From Phoebastria nigripes (lineage: Eukaryota; Chordata; Aves; Procellariiformes; Diomedeidae): a stretch of DNA of 64,000 nucleotides. The position numbers and the translations under genes were made by a program. The stretch spans positions 3,242,368 to 3,306,367 of the forward strand of contig JAYKAV010003266.1 of the NCBI GenBank assembly GCA_035582835.1. Direction: 5' to 3'. Of this stretch, positions 43,041 to 54,772 are shown piece after piece. A model generated the notes under the pieces. That model was not told where the DNA came from and searched no databases. It saw nothing but the letters and a program-made list of their open reading frames with translations. Position 1 is the first letter of the stretch, and each line of letters opens with the position of its first letter.

Positions 43041-46000
43041 CAGCATCTCCGTTTTACAGCTATGGAAACTGAGGCAATAAAGGTGAGGAGTTGCAGGGAG
43101 CCTCACCTTCCACCACGCTCATTTGAGCGACTCTCAGATTGCTCAGGTACCAACTCTGCCGGTACCAAACTGAAGTGCAAGAGCACGAATTAATTAAAGC
43201 ACCCCCCCCCCTTTGCCCTGTAGCCACAGTCCTGATACAGTCCCAAACACGGACTTCACAAACTCTGCCGAGAATGTTATTTATTGCAAGGTACAAGATG
43301 AAGCCTGAGAAGTGCGAACCCCTCCAGTTTAAGCAAGAGAAGCCGAGGAGGAGGCTGGCGCACATTTGAGGGGACACACTTTGGACAGCACGGGCTTTCC
43401 TGCTCTTCTACCAGCTGGGGTGGAAAAAAAAAAAAAAAGAAAATTCCCTTTGAGCTCCCAGATCCTGGTCTTGCAATGCAGAAAGCACGAAGCACACTGC
43501 AGAACGTGGAGCTCCAAATGTCTCTTAAACCCTGCCTGCTCCCGAACAAAAACCATCCTTGAGGGTCTCTGCCCGGTGCAAGGTGTCCTGCCTCGAGCTG
43601 CTGCGCACTGGGAGCACGTGGCCCCCCCCTCCCCAAACACCCACCGGACTGCAATGCATCCATCCTCTACCACCACAACAGTCTAACAACGTACGAGCAG
43701 GGCTCGAACACGGCAAAGCACAAGCAAACAGAGCAAAGCAGCTGCCTCCTCCCAAACCCGCTTCGCTCCAACCGTTCTGCTGAATCACTTACTGCATTGC
43801 CGGCACCGCTGGTGGGACCTTCCCCGAGCCTTGCGAGGCTCACGCCCGAGATGCGGCGCTCAGCAGCATCAGCTGTGGGTTTAACTCCTGGAGCATCGCA
43901 GCACACCAAAGGCATTCAGAGCCAAGGAGAGGATAATTACCTCCCAGCAGGTTTCAGCAGAGCCCGAACTGTCCTGCCCTGCATATAATTAACTGCATCT
44001 CTAACAGTTAAATGCTTTTCTGCCAAGCAGACTCTAGCTGTCAGGAAAGAAGCACTCTCCCCAAGAGGGTGGCTAATGGGGTGCAGAGGTGCCNGGGCAC
44101 GGCTGAGAAGCGGGGTGACTCCCGGGGGAGAGGCAGCCACGTCTCAGCTCATTCCCANGCGCTGGCAGCGTGGGCTGAGCAGTGAGATGTGAAGAGGTTT
44201 TCCTCATCGTGTCCCCCATGGTGCAGACAAGGTGACTCAGAGCACAGGGGAGGGCAAGGCAGGGTAAAATAAAGGGCGAGGAAAAGGGCAGAGGGTGGGC
44301 AGGAGGAGGGCAGAGAGCGGGGGGCAAAGGGAATGAAGATGNCAGCAGGGTCCTGGAGCCGGAGAGCGCGCGGTCGTTTGCAGCTCTGCAACGAGAGCCA
44401 AAGGCTGCAGCAAACCCTGCACCAAGTGGGCATTAACTCCCATACAGGTCCTGAGTCCCCACTGCAGGGCACTTCTCCTCCTCCCAGTAACACCAGTATG
44501 GATGCACCGGCCCCCCCATCATCACACAGGGGCTTTAATAGCACTGCACTTGCAGGAAGGCAGAGCTCGCTGGCACGGCACCCATGGCACGCCCGGAGCT
44601 CTCCGAAGGAAGCGGGATGGGGCAGTACAAGGACAGGGGGATTTTTCTTTCTTGAACAGAGAAACGGGAGATTGCTCTCCTCCCAAAAATGCTTCCCTGG
44701 TCCAAAGACAGCTTATCCCAGAGCTGCTCCGGGGTTAAGCAGAGGGATGAGACCTCCCCCGGGGTCCCGGGTCACCCAGCCTTCCCCTCCAGATGACTCG
44801 ACACTTTCTGATCCACGAGAAGGACTGAAGTAATTCTGCATTCCAGCTCTCATGAAAAAATCCCCAAAATCTGATTCTCAGACCCTTTTCAGGCTCATTC
44901 GCCCTCGTGGTACATCCTGTGTTTTACTATTTTCCCAGTAGCAAGACACAGCTTTTAAAGAGCCAACCACAAAACATTGGAGAGAGGTGATTTAATTAAA
45001 AAATGGGCACAGTCTGCATATGTATCCCAGTTCCACTGGTAATTAGGAAACAGATGGGGGAAGGAGGGGAGAGAGAGAGGAATCTTTGTTAGGTTAATTG
45101 TTTGAAGTCACTAAATGAAATATAGGCGGCCTGATTTCCCAGGAGGATCGTACACAAACTTAAGGATAGACTTTTGCAGAGAATAAAAGAGGGAGTTTCC
45201 CAGTGAAGGACAGCAGAAGATTATGACTAATCAGGCAAGAAGAGAAGTGATAAACCCAAGGAAAAAACAAAGCTCCCCTTTGTAGCTTCAAATGAGGAAT
45301 CGACCAATCTGATCCACAACTTCATTACCATCTTATTAAAATGCTATTTCCATTTTCCTGATTAAATGGGTGCGAGTAGAGAAGTCTTTGTGGTCTTGGC
45401 TGTCCTCCAGGGAGGATGTGCTTCGGTGCCAAGAGGTCTAAGCCCCGGGGACAGTTCGGGTGACACCTTTTTGAGCAAGCACTTCAATTCTCCCGCTTCC
45501 CAAGGTGGCCTCCAAGGACGCACCTTCTTCCCAGCTCAGATGTACCCAGAACCTGATATTTTGGAGCAAACACAGCAACATCTCTCTTGTTTTCTGGCTC
45601 CTGTCTCCCAAGCGTTTGGTATTAATGCTCACTGGATGTTGTATGCCAAAGGGTATGTTCTTATCTCTGCCAACAAGAGCACACAATTTCCCCCCACAGT
45701 GCTGCAAAACTTACCCTTTAGTAGCAATTACTGTTCTAATAACTTTAAGCCTCAAACAACTGATCAGAAGTTTATTTGTGACAGCTAATTTAATCACAAG
45801 CACGATGAAACTCGGTCTCCATAAACCCCCCAAATCCTTTCTCCCCCACAAAAGGGCATGGTAACCACCATGAACTGATTTCAGTTTGACTCTGCTGCCT
45901 GTATTTCTCATTATCCCAGAGTAGCTGCTGAGATAATTACGCAGTCAGCCTTGCTGATCCGGATTATTGAGATTGGGCAATGTCCAACGGGCAAGCCAGC

Positions 46001-48490
46001 AAACCCAAACAGATTTCAAACCACTAGAAAGTTAGAGAGGGGTTGGAAAGGAGAAGGATAAGGGGTCCAACGCAATGGGACAACAAGAGCAGGACCAAGC
46101 CTTGGGATTTGAAACCATAAGTCACATTCCTACCAAATTAATTAGTTACTTCTCTCTGTTTTCCCCTGCGTTCAGGCAATGCCTTCCTGCTATCTGGTGA
46201 AATTAAAACATGATCCAGCCTCTTGAAGAATAAACGTTAGAGAGATATAAGTTTAAAAACTGAATTACTTTTAGTCTGCAAAGGCTGCCTAATGCGGATC
46301 CTCAACTGAACCATCACGATACCAAAGAGACTAAACGTGATGCAGAGCTACACCTGAGAAATGCCGACCAGAGCAGACGGCTGTGGAAACCAGCATCGCT
46401 CCCACCACGCCGAGCAGCCGCTCGGGTGGCTCAGCCCGCTCTGTCACCGCAGCGGCAGAGGATGAGGCAGATCGGCCACGTCTGGAGGGGAGGCAACAGC
46501 AGCTGCTGCAAAAAGCCGGCTACGATGGCACGTTCCCACTGCCGGACCACTGCCGGCCGTGCTGCTCGCCCCAGACCCTCCGCCTTTCACACTGCCTTAA
46601 GGGCTTATCATTGCAGAACTGGTCCTCCTGCAAGGATGTCAGACTTAACAGTGCCCAGAGCCATGAAATCTTGCCAGTTGCCCTGAATTGCTAAGTCTGG
46701 TCTTGCCATTGTGCCCAGCCTGGTGAGGCCACAGCATTTTCATTTCCCCGTGCAGGAGCAGAGCGGGTTTGGCTCTGTCTGAACCCCTCTGTGGGGCTGT
46801 GACTGCCGGAGGCTGCAGTATCTGTGTGGCATCTCCTAATGATGCCCCCAGGACATTACCCTGACCCGGGTGAGTGAGCCACCAAACCTTTGCTGATAAT
46901 CCTCGATCCTGACCTTTACAACACAGCGTACTCCCACGAGACAAACCGATGCATAGCGTACATTAGCACCATCATCCTCACAGTACAAAAGCAGCCTGAG
47001 AGATCTGCTCTCCGCATGACTCCAGACAGCAGCAGGACACTGCCAGCGCTGCAGTCTGAAAAATTTCCCATCGTAGCGGATGCTGTCTGCTTAGTGACGG
47101 ACAGGCCAGACAGCGCGTTACAGAGGTGTGGAGGAAGAGATGCAAAGCCTGGCAGGAGGCGATTGCCTCAGTCAGGCCGAGAAGGCAGGTGGTCAGAAGC
47201 AGGGCTGGTTGCCAGCAAAAATTCATCCCTGCTTGAAGATGAATGAAGTCACTGGGGATTAACTCAGTCCAATATCTCTATTGCTTTAAGTTGGGGACAG
47301 CACAAGCTGCAGGCCTGGGAGATAGGGAATAATGAGGATGAACAAAGGCTCCCCAGGGAAGATGAGCCGTGTTCTCTTTTCAGGACCCTTGAAATCCCAT
47401 TGATTGCTTACAGGCTTACACTGAGCAAGAAAAGTCCACTGGAGCTGGTTCTTCTTTCCCCCCAGAGAAACCCGAAGAGGCTTTTATAGAACTGGTCATG
47501 TTTCAGGGATAATTAGCTGCTGGGGAGGGGATGAGTTTTTTCGTGGGGTGGAGGCCCACAAGTCCTGAGCTCCTTTTGCAGCTCAGGCTTGGTGCTTTAT
47601 CAGGGACTAAACATGAACATGCCCAGAGCAGCAGCTAGGAAACAACTCTAACTTAGCATAAAGCTGTTTATTAAAGAAGGTACACTTCTTGTTCCTTGAA
47701 AAGGCAGCATGCAANAGTGAACATAGCGCTGCCTTCTGCTTGATTAGCCCTGCAAACCTCCTGCACCGTCACACAGAATGAGTTTGACAATCCTGCAAAG
47801 TTTCTGGCCAGAATAAACTAACCATATTTCTCTTCTGCCTTTATCCCAAAGGTAACTGCAGAGGAAAAGCAGTTGGTTTCTTCTAGTATTTATACTTGGT
47901 GCAGTTTCTGAGTATTGCTGTCCTGTTTGCTGCCCCTCTTTATGGGGGGAGGCAGGACTTCAGACCAGCTGTCGCCCATGCAGGCAGCAGGACGTTTTAC
48001 TGTCATGCAGGATCGCTTCTCCTCCTCTTGCAAGCTTACAGACTGCTCCTTTCCAGGAGGAAGATGCCTTTTATTTTCCTGATTAACACTTCAGGCTGTA
48101 TTCTAAAAACCCTCCAGAAGTCCCAATTAACAGTCTAGTGCATCTTTAACTTGCTCTTGAAACATTGCTACCCTGCTACCAGGATCCCAGCTGTAGCTGT
48201 ATTCTCATTTCAGCCATCTTTTCTAGCTTAGAAACTCATCACAAAACCTATGACCACATCCCGCATACACCCCCCGGCTCCCATCCAGATGCTCAGCTGC
48301 AGGGCAGGACCCTCTGGGTCCTTTGCACCCAAAAGGCACTTAAGAACGGGGTTTCAGACACTGGCCACAGCCCAGATGCGCGCAGAGATGCCAATGATGC
48401 GGTCAGAGCAGCAGAAGGAACCGACGCTGTCGTACCGGGAGGGCTCAGGTCCATGCTGCTCCATCCAGCAGCGGTGGTCCCCGCTGCTCN

Positions 48491-48506
48491 CTCCCTCCCT
48501 CCCTCC
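48491..48506. repeat. CTCC tandem repeat
   Basis: Four exact CTCC units preceded by one N, a likely length-variable site. Confidence 0.85.
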
Positions 48507-49324
48507 ATGGAAGCCACAGCTGCCGGCACGGGGCTATAATTAGCCACGAGCACACGCTGATGGCAACCCAACTCCAAAAGCCTTTCTTTTGCCCTCTAGA
48601 GCCCAACACTGAAGACGACTATGGATTTGTCACAGATTGCGATTCAGAAATAGAAAGACGGTGGCACACATCGCTCTGAGCGGCGCAAGGTCCCTCAGCA
48701 CCAGGACAATTAGGATTTTAGTCAGGTGTCAGATTCACTTGCCCGAGACCAGGACTGCCTTATCTCCAAGGCACATCCCCCTCCGCAGCCTCTCCCACTG
48801 CAGGCTCGCGGGGAAGGGCTCGCCGCAGCCTGGGCTGAACCCGAACCCTTGCACCAACCCCACGTGGCATCTGGCCAACGCTGCCCACCCCATGGCGGGA
48901 GGTAATTGCGCTGCGGGGCTCCATCTGCCTTCCCACATCTCAGCAACTGTTCAGAATCAATACCAGGAGCATCGCCAGTGCAGCTCAACAACCCCTTTTT
49001 ACCGGACAATAGGCAGCATCAGGCAGAAGCTGCATTTCCATTGTAGAGAAGCATTTTTTTGCTTTCTGGCATGTAACTTCCATGGCTGTGCACGTACCAC
49101 ATCCCCGCTGTTTGCCTGCATTATTTTATTTCGCAAGAGCTCCTTCTGATTGAGAACCAGGACTTANTGCAAATTGATTGACATATGTTGACTTGAACCA
49201 GGCAAAGGCAGTGATTTAATGCATTCAACAGCCCACAGAATAAATATTTGGTGCTCACCCAGGGCCTCAAGGTTTCTTGACATGAGGAGAAAGCACATAC
49301 CAGTCCCTGCAACAGGAACAGTCC

Positions 49325-49440
49325 TCCTTATCTACCTATGGGGAAACTGAGGCAGGGTATCTCAATGGCTGGTTCAGGGTCACAGCCTCCTTGGTAGCAG
49401 AGCTGGAATTAGGATAAGGACTTCTGGTTTTGTCCTACAG
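49325..49440. repeat. Possible ancient MIR-like SINE relic
   Basis: The plus strand contains ATGGGGAAACTGAGGCAGGG, TTCAGGGTCACAGCC, then GTAGCAGAGCTGGAATTAGG. These follow the MIR-core word order (GGAAACTGAGGC, GGTCACACAGC, GGCAGAGCTGGGAT). It is the best of the MIR-like candidates in the window. Confidence 0.5.
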
Positions 49441-52400
49441 AATATTTTCAATAACTTTTTAGCTGCGTTTTAGGGAACAATCCTGCAATAACAAACAGAG
49501 GATGGAACTGGGCCTTGAAATGTGGAGAAAACAAAGCAAAAACTTTGAAAAATTTTCTTTCAGTTGTTTTATCTTCAAGGCTGTGACCACAAGAAGGTTA
49601 AACCAGGCAGTTGGCTCAGCACCCTCACCCTGCAGCCCCATCACTCTGCAAAGGGCTGCTCCATCAACAGGAGTCAGGAAGGCAAAATCCTCCCCTACAC
49701 CGAGCTGGAGACGATGGGTCTCACGGGGCATCGCTGCCGGGGATGGCTGGGAGGTTGGCAAGGGGCACAAATACCCAGTGACCCTGACCTCCGTGCTCAG
49801 GGCCAGCAGCTACGAGGGTTTCCAGAACACCAGAGGCCAGCTCGAGTCTCTCCTGAGAGCATGGAGCTGGGACTGTGTTTTATAACCAACCTCCTTCCCT
49901 CCCATGTCGTGCCGCTCCAAGGCTGTGCCCAGAGTTTGTCACTGCATTAAAGTGGGGAGCAGTGCAGAGAGGAGGTCTGATTTTGAGGGATTAAGAGGAA
50001 CTGAAAGTTTTGCTGCTCTCCTGCCAGTTGATCCACCTCGTCCCTTGGCTGGGCTGTGTCTGGAGCCCAGCCCTCGTACGCCCACAGCCAGCTGCAGGGC
50101 AGGGAGGGCAGCGCTCGTCCCCGACAAGCCACCCCCGGCATGACTACACACATTAATGCAAAGCACTTTCCAGCCTCCAAGCCGTAAGTAGGTAGCATTA
50201 GCTCCACGGATGCTCTCTGCCACCGCAGGCAGTCCAAAGCCATCCTTAAGTTAAGTCATACCACCCCTGCCTAAGCATGTCAGGGATTAGACACTGAAAA
50301 GTTCATTAGTGCCATTTCCCTACTTATCACAGACTAAGGCAGGCGCAGGGGGGGCTGGCGCTGGCGTTACTCGCTGGTCAGCTGCGAGGCCACCGTCCCC
50401 AGCTGCGCTGAGTGGAAGNGACATGCTGCTGCTCACTATATGCTGCTACGACACATGGCTGGAGCCTACACCGGGTATGGGCTGTCTGCTTCAAACAGGA
50501 GGGTGATGCTAATCTCTGCCCATGATACAGCCGCGCTGGTCAGTGCAGGTTAAACTCCCTCCCACGACAGCAACCTGCTGCACTTCCACTGATGGAAATC
50601 AGAAAGACAGCGAAGCTAGCTCACTGGCATGGGGGGGCTGTCGAGGGGCCGGGGAGGTGGCTCCTCACCCTCCCTGGAGGTATTGTGGAGCTGGGATGTC
50701 CCCGTGCTCCTTTCCCAACTCCTGCCTTCTCCACAGAGGCTGAGTTTTGGTTGCCAACATGCCCTCAGATCTGAAATGATAGCCTGCACCCACAGACCAA
50801 AAACTTACAGGGAACTTCAGAGTTTCTCCTTTCCTTCTTATCCACTCTTTCTGCTGGAGGAGGTTTTCTCCAAAGGCTTCCTGCCTGGCTGGTTCAATCC
50901 TGGTACACGTCAATGCTCTGACAAAGCAGCTCAAAATACTTCATCATCATTTACTTAAATTAATGGAGTTTTAAAAGCACATGCTGTTACTCAGAGGACT
51001 AGCAGTGGAGCACAGAACTTTTCAGCCATCTATCAGCAGCAGAGTCAGCAAGTTGCAAGCGTGACACGATTTTCTTCCCATCCAAGGAATCTCTGGTTGT
51101 CCACACGTTGCCAGCTCCCACCTTGACATCAGCAAACGGAAGCCTACGTCATAAAGCACACCTAACAGCAGTCCCTGTGGAGCCACCTCCACTGATCACA
51201 CCTAGATCCAGCTAGCTAACCAGGGTGTGGAGCCCAGGGCAGCTGCGCAGACATCTCGCATCGTGGTAATATCTATCACTTGCAGCAAGAGGAAAGCGCC
51301 TGCAAGACTTTCTCAGGCAGCTGATGCACTGCAAGCCCTTGCAACCTGCAGGGCAGTCTCCTATTGTTTGTGGTGTTATTTTTTCTACCCCTGCAAAGAC
51401 TTTTTTTATTGAATTTTTTTTTTAATGTAACCCAGTGGACTAATAGCATGTTCTAGCAAGTGAGACCACGTCTAAGGTGAAGCAAATCAGGAGCTGGGCT
51501 AGCAGAGATTTCTGAGGACAAGGAAGGAGAAGATCCTTCTACAGTGCCAGGAGAGGGAAATGCCATTTAAAAGCAGACACTGCTCTGGCAAAGCCCAGAT
51601 TGAATGAAGACTAAATAAGAGCTGACAAGCTGACATTTGAAAATGCAATTAGCTGCTTTGTAGAGCCACNCTGTTATCTTATTGTTAATTATATGTTTGC
51701 TCAGTCTAAGAGGCAATACACTTATTTAAAATTCATTCTCAGGCTCTCCTGCTTTGACTGGTCCCTTCAACCAAGAACTCCTGTCCTTCCCCCCGACCCC
51801 AACCCTACCTCACAGGGTTACGGTGAGTTTGATTTCCACAAAAGGACCATGCTATTGTGTGTTGTATAACTGCCATAATAAACCTGCTCTTGGGGAAGCA
51901 TCTAGAGCAGCAAGTGAATTCCCAAGATAAGAGGTGCTTGGGAACAACTGGATGCCAATGAGAGAGCCAAGACTCACTGCATTAATTTCCCATTTATGCA
52001 GTTCTAGGGAAGTGCCATCCCTCCCCAGGAGTGACAATCCCAGTCACCCCACTGAATTTAACTAACCTGTTTCCGCAGCACTTGATCCAAGCTCTGCAAT
52101 CAGAGATGTATTTATTCTTATACAAGTCCTTAACTCCTCTCTTAATGGTAATAAAGTTGTCTTTTAAACATATTAGCATGCGTCTTGGACCAGGGCCATT
52201 TTATGGACATAAACATAATTCACGTTTGTTTGTCTTGCAAGGCAAGTTAGGGGGAAGGAAGAAGCATTACAGCTGAGCAAACACAGCGATCTCCTGGGTA
52301 AAAAGCCTGCCAGGAACATTTAGAAAGCACAGGCTCCCCAGCTCATCTCCTGGCAATCACAGGAACCAATCCCACCTCCATTCCAAAACCAAGGCTCTCT

Positions 52401-53863
52401 AGAAAGGTTGGTCTGTTTGGAGAGGAAGGTTAGAGTAGCAAGGCAGACAAGGAAACCGGAGTCCATGAAATACAACATTAGAGAGAAGCCTGCTATACTG
52501 GACTCAAGCCAGATTAGCCTCACAGCTGTCACCATGGCCAGGAGAATTCAGACGAGGTCAACCAAAAATACATAGCCGTGGACCCAGCTGCTGATATTGC
52601 TGGAAAATAAAACCCTGTGGGCCTTAGCATCTGGATACCAGAGCTGTCAATAAGAGATGTCAGGCTGTGATATGCAACACAATATTTTGAAGGACTCTTC
52701 AGTTGTACGTATATTTGTCTTCTAATAAGCGCAGCCCATGTATTTTGTATAAACTATACAAAATGTATATTGTATAATATGTAAATGTATTCATACAATA
52801 CATGTATGAATTAACCCTAACTTCACCTTTTCTGGGCATAAGGGAAGGAGCACTTAGTTTTGACAGAAAGTTCAGTCTTAAGACATTTTACATTACAATG
52901 CAAATTTACTAGATATAGTGGAAGAAGGAAATAATATTATCAATTTATTAAGTAAGTTGATTTGATATGGTTTTCAAGAGGTTGTTCTCAGTGCACGCTC
53001 ATATACATAGCTTCACTGCAGAGGGCATCAAATCCTACCTAGCTACGCTCTTTTGAATTTGCAATGGGAAAAGTAAAAATAAGGCAAGATTTCTGTCCCC
53101 AGATGTGCTGCAAGACTTGCAGTTCAACTACAGACAGACTGCTCAAAATAACNGTGCCAAAACATGGTCTGAGGCATGCCAGATGTATCATGAAAGGAGG
53201 GCTGGCCTGAGAGGAGGTTCAGGGGTCCCATGCATGCTGTCACATGTGCATGGCTACAAAGCCTCAGTTCTCATTCCCCACTCCCTCCCACTTGCCTGCA
53301 CACATCTGTGAACACGTCACAGGGATTCAAACAGAAACCAATGAGCTTGCAACAAGCAGTCTTTGTTGCTGGGTCTGGTAGGAATCTGAAAGCAAGATTT
53401 CACGAATCCTGACACCATTTAAGTGACAGCAAGAAAGAGAGCTTTTTCTATGCCTTTAACTCAATAAGGGTACGGGCTCAGCATACAGATGTGTCTTTAT
53501 CAACTGCAGAGCCATGCTGTGCTCTTAGGCATATTAGTAACTCTCCCAGCTATCACAAACAGGGCTGTGTAATTAAACACGAGGCAGCTGGTGGTACCAT
53601 ACCCTACTGTGGAACTGTTAAGAGCTTGTGGAACAAGATGCAGGCTGGCTCCAAGTACTAATCATCTACATTTCTTGAGGAAGAGTGACATTTACCACCA
53701 CCACTCACACACCAGAGCACAGGCAGCTCCTCATTAACTGAGCAGACTATGTGTAAAGCTTCCAGGAGCAAGTCAAGAGTCAGGGCTGGTCTTCACCTTT
53801 TCACTTCGTTGGGTGAGAAGGGAGTGCTGTGATTTCTTTCCCTCCTCCCTGCCCCCAGGCAGC

Positions 53864-53909
53864 TATCCAATAAAAGCTGCTGTGAATATCCAATAAAAGC
53901 TGCTTCACA
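53864..53909. repeat. 23-bp tandem duplication
   Basis: Two copies of TATCCAATAAAAGCTGCT with a shared period of 23 bp (53864 and 53887). Each copy contains CCAAT and AATAAA words. Confidence 0.85.
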
Positions 53910-54019
53910 GTGATATGAGGATGGGCAGTCAATCTTTGTACGTGAGAAAAGGTTCTCAAAGTGATGCAGAGAGGGAGTAGATTGTTTTGCTTCCTGCTGG
54001 TGAAAACCCTTAAGGTAAC

Positions 54020-54305
54020 AGGATCACAAAACAATTCGGTTTTGGAGGGGACCACAGCAGGACAGCTAGTCCAACCGCCAGCTGAAAGCAGGATCAGCTA
54101 TAAGGTCAGACCAGGTTGTTCAGGGCTTTATCCAGATGGGTCTTTAGAACACCAGTCCAATAAGGGTGGAGACCACCCTGCCTCTCTGGGTAACCTATGC
54201 TACTGTTTGACAGCCACACTGGGGCTGGGAGGGCGGGATTCCTCCCCCCCCCGTCCTTGCCTCCATTTGCAACCTCTTGTTTCAACCTATGCATTATCCC
54301 TTCTC
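54020..54305 (-). mobile_element. CR1 LINE fragment (3' region), inverted relative to the plus strand
   Basis: The plus strand reads like the reverse complement of an avian CR1 3' region: TTTTGGAGGGGACC, AGCTAGTCCAACCGCC, CCAGGTTGTTCAGGGC, then TCTCTGGGTAACCTATGCTA, ending near AACCTCTTGTTTCAACCTAT. It is 5'-truncated, as most bird CR1 copies are, and diverged from the consensus I recall. It supports an avian (or at least sauropsid) source. Confidence 0.85.
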
Positions 54306-54354
54306 CTTACCAAGGACAGAAGGAGCAACAGGGAGATCAACAACGCAGGGACTA

Positions 54355-54490
54355 ACGCGGAGGCCCAGAGAGCCCCCTCCACCCCCCGGGCGGGGGTCCC
54401 GCGCCGCGGCCGCCTCCGGGGCGGGGCGGCGGTTCAGGACCCTGGAGAGCGGCCGCGGCGCCCCGCGGGACGGGGGAAGCTCGGGTCGGG
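54355..54490. promoter_or_regulatory. Isolated GC/CpG-rich patch inside intron 1, possible alternative promoter or first exon
   Basis: A short block dense in CpG (CGCGCCGCGGCCGC and GGGGCGGGGCGGCGG) sits in otherwise AT-balanced sequence between two CR1 fragments. On the gene's sense strand an ATTATAAGG motif lies just upstream (about 54518-54526) and a usable donor (TCCTTG|GTAAGG, last exon base 54311) just downstream. That is the arrangement of a small first exon, but nothing in the sequence proves transcription. Confidence 0.35.
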
Positions 54491-54670
54491 TCTTTTCTCG
54501 CACCCACGGACACTCATTTCCTTATAATTCCCTGACCCGTGGCAATTTTCATTCTTCCTTGCTAACTCCAAGTAAATCATCCTTTAAGCATCTTTCCTTG
54601 TTGAAATTTGGGGTACTCTCTCAGGCTCACACCATCATCTGTGGTTTTGTTTGCATCTTCAGTGTAAATA

Positions 54671-54772
54671 GAGTCATAGAATGAATCATTTAGGTTGGAA
54701 AAAACCTTTAAGATCATCAAGTCCAACCGTAAACCTAACCCTGCCAAGTCCACCACTAAACCATGTCCCNGA
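54671..54772 (-). mobile_element. Short CR1 LINE 3'-end fragment
   Basis: The plus strand carries GAGTCATAGAATGAATCATT, then TTAGGTTGGAAAAAACC, AAGATCATCAAGTCCAACCG and CACTAAACCATGTCCC. This is the typical reverse-complement beginning of an avian CR1 copy. It has the same orientation as the fragment at 54020-54305. Confidence 0.85.

Larger units (their letters stand above)
43041..54019 (-). other. NFASC: Intron 1, third part
   Basis: No exon is supported. Contents seen: a possible MIR-like scrap at 43050-43085, a C10 run (43202-43211), an A15 tract (43424-43438), a CTCC run (48491-48506), a MIR-like relic (about 49325-49440), two small AT-rich inverted repeats (52742-52764 and 52789-52811) and a 23-bp tandem duplication (53864-53909). 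Several AT-rich blocks, for example 44930-45350, could be conserved non-coding elements, but conservation cannot be judged from one sequence. Confidence 0.75.

Noticed and set aside
43050..43085. GTTTTACAGCTATGGAAACTGAGGCA as a MIR fragment
   Set aside because: Only about 25 bases match before similarity ends, which is too short to call.
26519..43438. Poly-A tracts as SINE or processed-pseudogene tails
   Set aside because: The flanks show no tRNA/7SL-like or gene-derived sequence, no target-site duplications were seen, and birds have little recent retroposition with poly-A tails.
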